Shown here: positions 1 through 11,212 of the stretch, one piece after another
How positions within the stretch are numbered: the first letter of the stretch is position 1
Layout: every line of letters starts with the position of its first letter
DNA from: Campanula takesimana
Taxonomy: Eukaryota; Streptophyta; Magnoliopsida; Asterales; Campanulaceae
NCBI GenBank assembly: GCA_026119855.1
Contig: JAOWBW010000281.1
Coordinates: 248,001 to 312,000, forward strand
DNA: 64,000 nt
Direction: 5' to 3'
Made by a program: the position numbers and the translations under genes
The notes under the pieces: model-generated
What the model was told of the DNA's origin: nothing
The model's database searches: none
Seen by the model: only the letters and a program-made list of their open reading frames with translations

Positions 1-80
1 AGGAGTCGAACCTGAGACCTCTCCCTAAGGGAGGACTCTACGCACACATCCGGATACCGCTAGGCCTTTGGTGCGTGTAA
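1..80 (-). mobile_element. SINE head (tRNA-like), truncated by window edge
   Basis: Read on the minus strand from about position 80 down to 1, this stretch contains a sequence close to a pol III A box (TAGCGGTATCCGG) and, about 35 bases later, a perfect B box (GGTTCGACTCC). This two-box spacing is typical of tRNA-derived plant SINEs. No full tRNA cloverleaf is evident, so a tRNA gene is less likely. The 3' body and tail would lie outside the window. Confidence 0.5.
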
Positions 81-330
81 AGTTATTTGAATCATATCTT
101 ATGTGCAAGTAAAATGTTTGTTCTATTAATAAGGGTGTGAATGTTGATTAATGATGTATGCTATTTCATGACTTGAACGGAGATTCAGGTGACCAAATCT
201 TTAAGAAAAAACAAACAAAATTCAATTTCTGGGAGTTGGGATTTGTTTGGTCAATGTTGGACAGTTACAGGAACAACCTAAGAAGTTCATTGATTGCCCA
301 CTTAAGTTGGCATCAACTGCTGTTAACAAA

Positions 331-581
331 TACTCCCTCCGTCCCATTTTAAATTGAACAAAATCGTAATTAAGGAAAAAGTAGAAAAGGCGATGTGTTG
401 TTTGTGAGTGTAGATAGTTTGGTAGGAGAGGGAAAGTGGGGTAGATAGTTAGTGCCTTAGTGGGTTAGTTGATGTGAGTATGCAAGTGTTGGTAAAAACT
501 TTCCATTTTTGGATTTTGCAATTTCTATAGGAGAACCAAAATGACAAATTTTGCAATTTGAAATGAGACGGAAAGAGTAGT
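331..581. mobile_element. Stowaway-type MITE in MYB intron 1
   Basis: It starts with TACTCCCTCCGTCCC and ends with the inverted complement GAGACGGAAAGAGTA. The length is about 250 bp and TA lies at both ends, as expected for Tc1/mariner-derived Stowaway MITEs. No coding capacity. Confidence 0.75.
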
Positions 582-670
582 ATTCATGAAAAATATTTTA
601 TAATATTCTCACCTTTTGCCCTCTCACACACACAGTCATACACAGAGTAGCATCATTTTCTCATCTTTCT

Positions 671-676
671 ACCCCA

Positions 677-710
<34 letters not shown>
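671..710. repeat. (CA)n microsatellite
   Basis: About twenty uninterrupted CA units within the MYB intron. Positions are approximate. Confidence 0.9.
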
Positions 711-713
<3 letters not shown>

Positions 714-857
714 TTTAGGACTTTGCTTGAGGTGCTAGGTTTGTGATATTGGTGATCTATACAGTAGTTCAGTAAGAGGACATAGCATGGCTTATGCAAG
801 ATTTTGGCAAAGGCAGATGACTTAGTAACTAATACGGGGAATTTCCCATTTTGGCAG

Positions 858-1863
858 GCCTTCTTCGGTGTGGGAAAAGTTGTCGACTCAGGTGGACAAA
901 CTATCTCCGGCCAGACATCAAACGTGGTCCGTTCAATCCCGAAGAAGAGAAGCTTGTCATACAGTTACACGCCATTCTAGGCAACAGGTACATATTTTGG
1001 CTTATACTTCAATTCCCATGGTGTTTATGTTCTCACTCAAGTTAATGAAAAAGGTCAAAATTATTCGAATCTCACCCTGTTTTGGACTCTTGAAAGGTAA
1101 CCTAAAGATGTGGGCTCGACCCTTCCCTGGACCCCACACATAATAGTATGAGCTTTTGTAACACTAGGTTGTTCTTTTTGGCCTAAAGATGTGTGTAATG
1201 TGAATAATGTTCAGATGGGCTGCCATTGGTTCACAACTACCAGGAAGGACAGACAATGAGATCAAGAACTTGTGGAACACACACTTGAAGAAGCGTCTCC
1301 TTAGCATAGGCATTGATCCACAAACTCATGAGCCCTCATCGTCCGTTGATGATCCACTGAAACGATTCCCTGCATCCACTTCCACTCGCCACATGGCACA
1401 ATGGGAGAGCGCCAGGCTGGAGGCCGAGGCACGGCTCTCAAAGGAATCAATGCAAGAAGTTCCACAACCACCTGATGAAGAAGAAACCAACACTGACATT
1501 TTCCTTCGCATTTGGAATTCAGAAGTAGGAGAGTCGTTTAGAAACCTTGACAAGCCTGAAAAGACTAAACGCGATTGTCAAAGTCCAATCTCGCAATCCT
1601 CAGTTTCCGGGATGACCAAGGAAATGCGGCCCACATCCTCTTTTGCCTGCATAAATGATGCCAAAACCAAGCACATGGGATTTTTCAGTGAGTACATGAT
1701 GGGAAGAGGATCATCAGACACCTCAAGCTCTGACAAGTTGGATGATTCGTCAGATACTACATTACAGCTGCTTTTCGATTTCACTGGGCATAACGATATG
1801 AGCTTCTTGGAAGGACACAATTGCTACTCACTTTATCCTGCTACTTTAACAAAAGCTCTTTGA
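858..1863 (+). CDS. R2R3-MYB transcription factor, MIXTA-like (subgroup 9), exons 2-3, 5'-partial
   Basis: Two exons are visible: 858-987 (130 nt, the usual size of R2R3-MYB exon 2) and 1215-1863, ending in TGA. Exon 2 follows a CAG acceptor in phase 1 and encodes the end of R2 (CGKSCRLRWTNYLRPD) and the start of R3. Exon 3 completes R3 (GRTDNEIKNLWNTHLKKRL). The C-terminal region contains AQWESARLEAEARL, the signature of subgroup 9 MYBs, which in other plants control conical cells, trichomes and cuticle formation. Exon 1, encoding the start and most of R2, is not in the 850 bases upstream, so it must lie left of the window or be missing. Both splice junctions join in frame. The nuclear DNA-binding role is known for the family; the exact ortholog is not resolved. 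Confidence 0.9.
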
Positions 1864-2333
1864 TTTCTTCGCTTTGATCCACAGAAGCAAAAAGGGTTCT
1901 GACGACTCCATTTTCATGATTGTCAGGCTGGTTTGGTTTTTGGTGTTTCCAGCCAGGGAGTCCAAGAGGTATGCAATGCAATCTAATCAAGCATTCGGTT
2001 TAACACGTACACGTAGAACTAGATTTTTGTCTGTATATATAAACATGCATCCTTGAAGACCTCCTATATATATGTAGAACTTCTTTTCTTTTTGTTGGTG
2101 ATTAAAGAAGCTTATTATCTCGTGATTGACTAGTCAACTCTAACACTTATTATGAGATAAACGGAAATAACAAACTCCGGGAACCAAAAAAATCCAAACT
2201 TTCATTTTCCATAGGCGAAACACATTGTTTCTATACACAACACACATTTTCACACACTTTTGATCTTCCATATTTAGAAAACATACAACACAAACATCAT
2301 TCAAAGAAACTTTACAGGACTAGAGAACCTTAC
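1864..2333. other. Convergent 3' intergenic region
   Basis: 470 bases between the MYB stop and the remorin stop on the opposite strand. It should hold both 3' UTRs. It is AT-rich with no ORF of note and no repeat that I can see. Confidence 0.6.
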
Positions 2334-5300
2334 TTAACCTCCAAAGCACCCGAGGAACTTGGTTGGTAAGGTGCCTGTAGCACGGTACTTTGCAGCCATC
2401 TCCTCTGCTTTCAACTTCTCTTCCTCTTTTTGAGCTTCAACAACCGCTCGTTTTTCTTCTGCTTGCTTGTGAATTGCCGCAATCTTGTTCTTCAACTTCT
2501 CTGCATAATCTGCTTTCTTCTTCTCTAGCTCTTCCTGCTCATACCAAAGGTAGTTAGACTCATTTAAAGGAGTTGAATCTTACACAAACATTTGCATCAT
2601 CAACTTTGGTAGGTCCGTTTTATTTGCTCATTGAAAGAAGAATTGCCTAGAATATAAAGGTGTCCACCCACTCCATTAGTACGAGGCCTTTTGGGAGATT
2701 CCCAAAAACAAATTTGTGCGGGGTTGGGCCCAAATCAGACAATATCATACTAATGTGGAGTGGTGGGGGTGGTCGTGGGCCCAACAACTTAAAGTTCCTC
2801 AATACCCATTACGACAAACATATATTTCCAGTCTCGAACTTAACATTTCGGGCTCATTCATAAAACAAAAGCATATCACAAACAATGGTCAAGATTACCT
2901 CCTTTTGCTTCAGTTGAGATTCAACAGATGCTTTCTTTGTGTTTTCCCATGTAGCAATGGCAGAGATCTTCTTTTGCGCCCTGTTCAAAATTTTATACGA
3001 AGTTCTGAAAAAATCTCATCATTTATAGATATGCAAATCGGTAGGATTATAAATTCATCATTTTCTTCAAGCAAAAGTGCAAAACCATTCCCAGAACACA
3101 AAATGTAATCTAATACTCCCCTCCGTCCCAAAATACTTGTCGTTTTGAACTTGCGCACACATACTATGTAATCAGTACATGTGAAATAGACTAAATTACC
3201 CTTAGAATAGGTCACGTACCTAGGTACTTAAATGCTTTAACAATGACAACTTTATAATCATAAATAGGGGTATACTTGGTAAATAATGCTAAAGAGTCCT
3301 AGGTAATAGCAAAACAACAAGTATTTTAAGACAAATTTGAAACCCTTAAACAATAACAATAATTATTTTGGGACGGAAGGAGTATCTGAAAGCAAATCAT
3401 AATAATGCAATCTAACCAAAGCACACACATTCTTGGTTTTGTACTTGTTCCCGTGACATGAACCAAAGAACCATCACTTTACTTTGTCAGTGGCACAAGT
3501 CTTGAAGTCCTTAAGAAATTAGAACACAACTAATGTCGATAAGTCCTTACTTGTTTTCCACCTTCGTTATTTCACTTTCCTCCCATGCTTTGATAAAGGA
3601 TAAATTCTTCTCTTTTGTAACCTCTGCTAGAGCAATATCTGAACACGAGCAAAAAAATACAAAACAAATGATCATTCACTTGAGTTTTTTTTTTTTTTTT
3701 CCCTATATCAAACTATGTTTGGTACTCAATTTTAAGCCTTGAAAATTGCAATTGGAAGAACATAGTTATGTTTATGCGAAATTCAGATTATTCTCCCTCT
3801 TCCAAAATCGAAAGCTTGAATTAAGAACCCGAAACAGAATTAAGGAAATTCTGTGAATCCCTCATGTTTTATCAAGAAAATAAACATCCAAGCAATAGTT
3901 GAACTACGATAGCGTTAAAACAAGTAGCAAAAATTACAGTTAGCTCACTCACCTCTATCAAGAGAGTTCTTTGAAGCTTTCTTTGCTGCAGGAACTGAAA
4001 CATGAAGAAATAATTCAAAAGTCAGATTTTTGATGAACCAAACTGTTTCCTCAACAAATATTGCGGAAAATTCAGTAAAATCAAAACAAAACCCGCAAAT
4101 CATCAAAATCGTGAAAACCACGAACGAAACCTCTACACAGTCAATTAACAAACTCGAAAAAACAAACAAACAAAAAGATAGAAAATGCTAGCAGTTAGTT
4201 AAATACACTTGTCAAAGATAAGTCTTTTGACTACCTTTCTTGCCTGATTCCATGACTGACAATCGAGCTTCTACGAACGAATAAAAGATAACAAATACTC
4301 GGCACGGAGAGAATTGTTATTGTCAGTAATGGATTTGGGACTCCAAGCTATACAATTTATGAAACCTCCCAATATTCTCTTGTGAGATTTGCAATCATCC
4401 TTTCTTTCAATAAAGTTTAAAAACTTTCTTAAATGAGTCATTGTCACAAAAGAAAGAGAGACAGAGAGATTTCTTTTCAAAAAGTTAAAGCATAAACAGA
4501 TATGCAGATAATACAAATACATACTCCCTCCGTCCCAAAATGATCTTCTCATTTGCCATCTTTCAATGTCCCAAAAGGTTCTTCTCATTTCTACAACTTA
4601 GGCTTAAAGGTGCATAAACAAAACATGACTAGTGAAGCAAGTGTTCACATCCTTAAAAAGTTTGAATAGTCAAATGAGAAGATCATTATGGGACGGAGGG
4701 AGTACATAATTACAAATGTAATTGTATATTGCAACATGAAGGAATCAAGAATGAGCAGAACCCCCAATACAGTTAAGCATATAATGGCATCCAACAAAGC
4801 ATGAAAAAGGGATCATTAATCACATAAACATATCAAAATGACATCACAAGTCCCTACAATCACTTAATTTCTTCATTAAACAAAAAACCTAGCTTTATTA
4901 GCTTATGATGCTCGGACTCTTTGGATTACCCCGCCGGACCCTTCTCAACAAGACTAAAACACGAGTGTCTGACACAAGTACGGGGGGTTAAACCAAAGAG
5001 TCCGAGCAATCGAGCATCATATTTATTAGCCATAAACAAAAGAAAAAAAATCCATGGAAAAAGATCACAAAACTGAAAAAATTACAATGGAATCACAGAA
5101 TTCACTAGTAGCACTCCACGATTCAATTTCAACACTTCATTTAAACTTTATTTTGTTTTAACCTCCGTCCCCAATATCAGTTAAGCATATAATGGCATCC
5201 AACAAAAATGGAAAAAAGACCACGAACCCCTTAAACATACAAAATGACATCACAAGTCCCTAAAAACACTTTATTTCTTCATTAAACAAAAAATTAGCCT

Positions 5301-5825
5301 TACTAGCCAAAAACAAATTTAAAATAACCAGGAAAAAGACCACAAAACTGAAAACTACAATAAAAAAACTGCTATTAGCACTCCACAATTCAATTACAAA
5401 CCTCCATTTATACTTTAATTTGTTTTGTATCACATAACTTCAGCATAAATTTCTTGTTCTGTTTGTAGTTAAATTCCAAAATGCTAATATTATATTCCCT
5501 TCTCATCATTTTTTTCTAAAATTTTAAATTAAAAAGAAAACAAAATTAAAGGATCCCCATATGTAGATCAGGCACAAGTAATGGTTCATACTGATTATCT
5601 GTTGGAATCGAATACATAAAGGTAAGATCCTTCAGCCACCCATAAAGTGTGTGTTTTTAGTGTGTGAGAGAGAAAAAGATGATTACTTTCAGTAACAGGA
5701 AGAGGAGCTTTGGATTCTTCAACAACAGGCTTCTCAAGTACAGCTGGAGCTTCAACCTTAGCCGGTGCCGGAGCAGGTTCCGCCGGTGGTGCTGCCGTTT
5801 CCGGCATGAGTTGTTCGGTTGCCAT
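2334..5825 (-). CDS. Remorin (group 1-like), six exons
   Basis: Exons on the minus strand are 5825-5687, 4255-4235 (only 21 nt), 3994-3953, 3638-3551, 2980-2899 and 2534-2334. They join in frame to give 190 residues, the usual size of a canonical remorin. The N-terminus is proline/alanine-rich and probably disordered (residues 1-45). The C-terminal two thirds is the Remorin_C coiled coil, with FIKAWEESE, ISAIATWENTKKA and KKKADYAEKLKNKIAAIHKQ. The protein ends in FLGCFGG, a Cys-containing anchor that fits membrane-nanodomain attachment. Remorins organise plasma-membrane nanodomains and affect virus movement, immunity and symbiosis. All splice sites are GT/AG. The ATG at 5825 is preceded by a TATA-like element about 80 bp upstream. 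The introns carry MITEs and a local duplication. The joins are my inference; a cDNA would confirm the microexon. Confidence 0.92.
3114..3384. mobile_element. Stowaway-type MITE in remorin intron
   Basis: The left end is TACTCCCCTCCGTCCC and the right end GGGACGGAAGGAGTA. It lies between remorin exons at 2899-2980 and 3551-3638 and carries no coding sequence. Confidence 0.75.
4522..4704. mobile_element. Stowaway-type MITE in remorin intron 1
   Basis: A compact 183-bp element with TACTCCCTCCGTCCC at one end and GGGACGGAGGGAGTA at the other. The inverted similarity continues inward (GATCTTCTCATTTGCC against CAAATGAGAAGATC). Confidence 0.85.
4762..5430. repeat. Direct duplication in remorin intron 1
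   Basis: 4762-5160 and 5169-5430 are two diverged copies in direct orientation. Both contain CAGTTAAGCATATAATGGCA, CATCACAAGTCCCTA, TTTCTTCATTAAACAAAAAA and later blocks in the same order. The first copy is longer because it carries the 119-bp insertion at 4903-5021. Confidence 0.85.
4903..5021. mobile_element. 119-bp MITE with 9-bp target duplication (Mutator-type candidate)
   Basis: It is flanked by the perfect 9-bp direct repeat TTTATTAGC at 4894-4902 and 5022-5030. The ends are inverted: ATGATGCTCGGACTCTTTGG at the left against CCAAAGAGTCCGAGC followed by CGAGCATCAT at the right. The second copy of the surrounding duplication lacks the insertion, so an empty site is visible in the same intron. 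Confidence 0.8.
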
Positions 5826-6436
5826 TATTCGAAACTTTTCCTTTTCTGGGGTTTTGGATAATCAATCGATCCGTTAAATAAAAATCTGATGAAATTGGGG
5901 TCTAAATATAGCAATTTTGGGTCTTGAATTTACTAGTGGGAAAAAATCAGTGTAAAAGTAGTATTCTCTCCGTGAGTAGGGAGTTTTTGTTGTGAGATAG
6001 ATAAGTCTCGGTTTCTATTTTAGGTAATAAAATAAAATAAAAACCTTAAATTGAGACACACTAAAAGAAAAGTAAAAACTTTAAATTGAGACCGAGTGAT
6101 CCGTATAAGTACTACGGTAGTGTTTTTAGTACGATTGTGGAGGTTAGATCACAGGCGTTGATAGTGTTGATATTATTAAACTGAACGTAGGATTAGGATT
6201 GGATGGATGAGAAGAAAGATGTGTAAGGATTAGAGAAAGGGATAGTCGGAGTTAATCATACATGGAGAGAGATAATTGATATGAGAGACTCAAATATTAT
6301 TGATCATATGTATTTATACATAAGGTGGAGTAAAGTAAATAATACAATGTCTAGAAATATACAATTCTAACTATAGAAGGATTCCATATCCTTAATAGGA
6401 TGATGTGAGATGGAAAAGATATGACTACTCCTTATG
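5826..6436. other. Remorin upstream region
   Basis: About 600 bases of AT-rich DNA upstream of the remorin gene, expected to contain its promoter and 5' UTR. No coding sequence or recognised repeat. Confidence 0.5.
5902..5911 (-). promoter_or_regulatory. Probable TATA element of the remorin gene
   Basis: TATATTTAGA on the minus strand, about 80 bases before the remorin ATG. No other strong TATA box is seen closer to the start. This is an inference from position. Confidence 0.4.
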
Positions 6437-6625
6437 TACTACCTTCGTCCCCATAGAAACTTCACCTTTTACACAAAAGATACCCACTAACATTTTCCCT
6501 TCACACATTCAAATTACGGGTCCTACTTGTTATACTCACTCACTTCTTCACTCTCACAACCCACTTTTCTTAATTCTTATGCCACTCCCAATATGGTGCT
6601 AGCTTCCACAAGGACGGAGGGAGTA
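6437..6625. mobile_element. Stowaway-type MITE
   Basis: Left end TACTACCTTCGTCCCC, right end GGACGGAGGGAGTA. About 190 bp, non-coding. Confidence 0.7.
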
Positions 6626-6792
6626 TATATTTTCGTTTATCATTTTCATTGTCTAAAAAAAAAGTCATTTCTACAATTAATTTTAAAAATATATAAATAC
6701 AACATAATTAGTAAAGTGTTCAAATCTTTAAAAAATTATTACTAGTTAAACGTGAAAATCATTTTGGGTTTGAGAGAGTGTTAAGTAAGCAA

Positions 6793-7067
6793 TACTCCCT
6801 CAATCCCACTCTAATTTACAAAAAAAAAAAAGTGTTTTTTTTGTTGTTGTCTCATTTTAATTTACATAATTTTTAAATAATTTTTTAAATATTTAAAATA
6901 ATAAGATTTACTTTTTATACTCACAACAAATACTTTATTACTCTCTACCTCACTTTCTCTCTTTTATCCAATTATTTACACTCACTATAATACATCACAT
7001 TTTCAATATTTTTCTTCAATTTTATGATAAAAATATTTTTATAAATTAAAGTGAGACGAAAGGAATA
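6793..7067. mobile_element. Stowaway-type MITE, AT-rich
   Basis: Left end TACTCCCTCAATCCCACTC, right end GTGAGACGAAAGGAATA. It directly abuts the next MITE at 7068. Confidence 0.65.
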
Positions 7068-7611
7068 TACTCCCTCCGACCCAGCTCACTTGAGACTTAT
7101 TTTCATTTTGTTCCGTACCAGCTCACTTGAGGCTCCCCAAAATGTCTATCATTTTATAATTTTATATTCAATTTACCTCGTCACTCATTCTCTCTCTTCA
7201 TTTTCCACCACTCAATTTATTCAATCAAACTACTATAATACTCACTCTGTCCCGAAAAGATAGTCTCATTTTGATTTTTTATGGTCAACAAAAATAAACT
7301 TTGACTAAACATTAGTGTCAATTTAATGATCACAATAAAATTTTAATAATTGTTATTGATAAATCACTTAATGATTTATCAATTACAAATTTTAGAATTT
7401 CACTAAAATGATTAGATCGTTACCAATGGTTGGTCAAAGTTCACTTTTGTTGACCATAAAAAGTCAAAATGAGACAATCTTTCTGAGACAGAGGGAGTAC
7501 TATTTATCACACTCATTCTCTCTCTTTATTTTCTACCACACATAAACTATTTTTCCTTAATTTTTGTGTCCACCTCTTAGGTTTTAAGTGAGGTATAACG
7601 GAAGGAGCATA
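7068..7611. mobile_element. MITE interrupted by a second MITE
   Basis: The outer ends are TACTCCCTCCGACCC and GTATAACGGAAGGAGCATA. The interior is interrupted at 7239-7499 by a complete member of another MITE family, so the outer element is the older one. Confidence 0.6.
7239..7499. mobile_element. 261-bp MITE, nested; one of three related copies
   Basis: It starts TACTCACTCTGTCCCG and ends GACAGAGGGAGTA, with subterminal blocks ATGGTCAACAAAAAT and GTTGACCATAAAAAGTC. The same interior recurs at 40792-41052 and 46611-46874, so these form one family with TA target sites. Confidence 0.85.
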
Positions 7612-8104
7612 CTATTTGAATTTGTCGGTCTACAATATAATAGGGGAGTGTGATTTCCCGTCCATGTCATGCATTGTAGTTTCCGAATGTGCCGACAGGT
7701 AAAACCGTTTAAGGCCCGCGATAGTGAGCTGTTGTGCCTAACGTTTTGTGGAGCATTGGCAAAACGGCAAAAATTCTTAAACAGTTGTACTCTTTCCTCT
7801 ATATTTGGTCATCTTTATCAAAATCATCAAAATATTGATTTTTAATTTTATACTCCCTCCATCCCACCCGAATTAGGTTTTTGGGTTGGGCACAAGGATT
7901 TAGGAAAAAATGTTGGAAAAATTTCCCAAGGGCCCCCAATCTCAGATTTTATTACACATAAGGAGAGGCCCAGACCAAATTGCCAGATAAGGAGTTGGAC
8001 CGAGATCAAAATTCCTCAGACACCCCTCATACCCATGTGCCTCTCACATGACCTATTGATGAAACTTCTAAATGCCCAAATTGCCCTTGTCTCAATGTAG
8101 AACC

Positions 8105-8700
8105 CTAGCCTCCCTCTGATATTTTCACACATTCTCTCTCTCTCTCTCTAAAAATCACACACACTCACACAATCAAACTTCTCTCTCGTACCATCTCCGG
8201 CAAATGTAACTCCGGCGACCTCATTCATCAATCGCCGGCTTCTCCTTCCAGATCTGGCCGGATCCTCTTCGGTCGTGCTCGTCTCCTTTCTCTCCAAACC
8301 CTAACTCCTCCTTCCTCCTCCGTCGCCGGCTACCATCACCGGCGTCGTTCAACCCATCTCCGGAGACCGGTTTGTACTTCGCCTCTTTCTCTACAGATCT
8401 GTGTCTTTCACTCTCAAATCTATCGCGAGCTTCCTCTATCTCTCGGATCTGTCACCGGCTCCCTCTGCCTTCCTTTCCGGTCATCTACCTCAGACGTCGG
8501 CGAGCTCGCCTTCATTGCCGACTTTGTCTGCTGCTACGTTTTTTTTTTTTTTTTAATTTTATTTGCGAATCGGTGGCAAACTCCGATCCATCCAACTCCA
8601 ATCTACTCATCTTCGACACCATCAGAGCACAAGATCGGAACCCTAGCCTTCAGATCTGTCCATTTTTTGTCAGATCCAAAAATGGATTGTTGACTAGATT
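8105..8700. other. Gene-like GC-richer block inside the element
   Basis: It begins with CT-rich, 5'-UTR-like sequence (a CT microsatellite, then AACCCTAA-type motifs) and many CTCCGG and GCCGGC blocks, unlike the AT-rich surroundings. It resembles the first part of a plant gene captured by a transposon. No convincing reading frame with an ATG and domain is visible and I cannot name the donor gene. Confidence 0.4.
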
Positions 8701-10870
8701 CCAAATTTGACCAAATAATATTAACTTTTTTTTATAAGAAATTGAAAAAGTTGAATATTTACTCTTATTATTTTTCTAAAAAAAAAAAGTCTTTCGAAAA
8801 AAAAAAAACTAAAAAAGAAGTGGAAATATTCAACTCTTATATGAACAAGTTCAATAAGACTTTAGTCTTATGAACATGTTCATAAGACTTTGACACTTGT
8901 GTGTTAAATGTGTTAGTTATAATAGTTTGATTGCTGTTTGACCAAGTTTGACCAAATTTGACAAAAAAAAAAAAAAAAACTATTATTTTTATGTAAAAAA
9001 TTAAAAATAATTATTTTTGTAACTCTTATATGATAATTATGTGTAAGTAATAAGAGTTTGACTGCTGTTTGACCAAAAAAATGGAAAAATTGATTTTTTT
9101 ACTCTTATGTGTTAGTTATAAGAGTTTGACTGCTGTTTGACCAAAAAATTTTATTATTTTTTTTTGTAAAAAAATGGAAAAAGTGATTTTTTTGTTTACT
9201 CTTATGTGTTAGTTAAAAGAGTTTGACTGCTGTTTGATCAAGTTTGACAAAAAAAAATTATTATTTTTTTGTAAAAAAATGGAAAAAGTGATTTTTTTTT
9301 TACTCTTATGTGTTAGTTAAAAGAGTTTGACTGCTGTTTGGCCAAAAAATTTTATTATTTTTTTGTAAAAAAAAATGGAAAAAATGATTTTTTTTTAACT
9401 CTTATGTGTTAGTTATAAGAGTTTGTTTGCTGTTTGACCAAGTTTGACAAAGAAAATTATTATTTTTTTGTAAAAAAATGGAAAAAGTGATTTTTTTTAC
9501 TCTTATGTAAAAAAATGGAAAAAGTGATTTTTTTTTTTACTTTTATGTGTTAGTTATAAGAGTTTGACTGCTGTTTGGCCAAGTTTGACCAAATTTTTTT
9601 ATTATTTTTTTTGTAAAAAAATGGAAAAAGTGATTTTTTTGTTTACTCTTATGTGTTAGTTAAAAGAGTTTGACTGCTGTTTGATCAAGTTTGACCAAAA
9701 AAATTTATTATTTTTTTGTAAAAAAATGGAAAAAGTGATTTTTTTTTACTCTTATGTGTTAGTTAAAAGAGTTTGACTGCTATTTGACCAAAAAAATTTA
9801 TTATTTTTTTGTAAAAAAATGGAAAAAATGATTTTTTTTAACTCTTATGTGTTAGTTATAAGAGTTTGTTTGCTGTTTGACCAAGTTTGACAAAGAAAAT
9901 TATTATTTTTTTGTAAAAAAATGGAAAAAGTGATTTTTTTGTTTACTCTTATGTGTTAGTTAAAAGAGTTTGACTCCTGTTTGATCAAGTTTGACCAAAA
10001 AAATTTATTATTTTTTTGTAAAAAAATGGAAAAAGTTATTTTTTTTTACTCTTATGTGTTAGTTAAAAGAGTTTGACTGCTGTTTGACCAAAAAATTTTA
10101 TTATTTTTTTGTAAAAAAAATGGAAAAAGTGATTTTTTTTTTTAACTCTTATGTGTTAGTTATAAGAGTTTGTTTGCTGTTTGACCAAGTTTGACAAAGA
10201 AAATTATTATTTTTTTGTAAAAAAATGGAAAAAGTGATTTTTTTTTACTCTTATGTAAAAAAATGGAAAAAGTGATTTTTTTTTTTACTCTTATGTGTTA
10301 GTTATAAGAGTTTGACTGCTGTTTGACCAAGTTTGACCAAATTTGACAAAAAAAAAATTATTATATTTTTGTTAAAAAATGGAAAAAGTATTTTTTGTAA
10401 CTCTTATATGATAATTATGTGTAAGTAATAAGAGTTTGACTGCTGTTTAACCAAGTTTGACCAAAAAATTTTGTTATTTTATTTTTTTGTAAAAAAATGG
10501 AAAAGTGATTTTTTTTTACTCCTATGTGTTAGTTATAAGAATTTGACTGTTGTTTGACCAAATTTGACCAAAAAATTTATTATTTTTTTGTAAAAAAATG
10601 AAAAAAGTAATTTTTGGTAACTCTTATATGATAATTATGTGTAAGTTATAAGAGTTTGACAAAAAAAATTTGTTATTTTTTTTGTAAAAAAATGGAAAAG
10701 TATTTTTTTTTTACTCTTATGTGTTAGTTATAAGAGTTTGACTGCTGTTTGACCAAATTTGACCCAAAAAAATTATTATTTTTTTGTAAAAAAATCAAAA
10801 AGTAATTTTTAAAACTCTTATATGATAATTATGTGTATGTTATAAGAGTTGACTAAAATTTGACCAAAAA
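8700..10870. repeat. AT-rich tandem array, about 17 units of 93-143 bp
   Basis: Units follow the pattern poly-A, ATGGAAAAAGTGA, poly-T, ACTCTTATGTGTTAGTTA, AAGAGTTTGACTGCTG, TTTGACCAAGTTTGACC, TTATTATTTTTTTGT. Some units differ by an extra AAGTTTGACCA or a truncated end. About 17 copies of the TGCTGTTTG core occur between 8930 and 10750. Units contain one to three TTGAC cores, the centre of the WRKY W-box. Confidence 0.9.
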
Positions 10871-11212
10871 AGTAAAGTTGGGAAGAGATATGAGGGTATT
10901 TTAGTCTTCTTACATCATTTTGCTAGTGAGGGGTGTATGGGGAGTTTTCCATCTGGATTTTCCTTATTTGGGTTTGAATCTGGGCTCAGGGGCCCTAGAG
11001 TCTAAGGCCCAAAAATGTTAGAGGAGTAGGTGTTTTTTAGTATGAAAAGTGAAGTATGAGAGAAAGTGGGGTAAATAATAATGAGTGGAAAATTGTTGCG
11101 AGTGTGAATGTGGGTCCCATTAAATAAAACACTTCCATTTTTGGGTTGCTTTAATTGGAATGGGACACCTAAAATAAAACTTTGTCCTAATTCGAGTGGG
11201 ACGGAGGGAATA

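Larger units (their letters stand above)
7915..11010. mobile_element. Mutator-like (Pack-MULE-like) non-autonomous element candidate
   Basis: It is flanked by a perfect 9-bp direct repeat AAAAATGTT (7906-7914 and 11011-11019). The ends are imperfect inverted repeats: about 14 bases in, both carry AGGGCCCC then CAGATT, and further in both have ATAAGGA and ACACCCCTCA. A 9-bp duplication with long degenerate terminal repeats is typical of Mutator-like elements. Inside lie a gene-like GC-richer block (8105-8700) and an AT-rich tandem array (8700-10870). No transposase ORF is present, so it would be non-autonomous. Confidence 0.6.
7851..11212. mobile_element. Stowaway-type MITE split by a 3.1-kb insertion
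   Basis: 7851-7914 and 11020-11212 are the two halves of a MITE (ends TACTCCCTCCATCCCACC and GAGTGGGACGGAGGGAATA). Joined they are about 257 bp, close to the 251 bp of the related element at 331-581 and with the same internal order of blocks (GGAAAAA, GAAAGTGGGGTA, CTTCCATTTTTGG). Confidence 0.75.

Noticed and set aside
1..80. A tRNA gene
   Set aside because: A and B boxes are present but the acceptor and arm pairings of a tRNA are not evident; a SINE head fits better.
8372..8710. 112-codon ORF in the gene-like block of the Mutator-like element
   Set aside because: No ATG start, Ser/Leu/Arg-biased composition from CT-rich DNA, and it runs into a poly-T tract.
8700..10870. CRISPR-like array or centromeric satellite
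   Set aside because: CRISPR does not occur in plant nuclear DNA, and the units vary in length and are confined to one 3-kb element, unlike a satellite.
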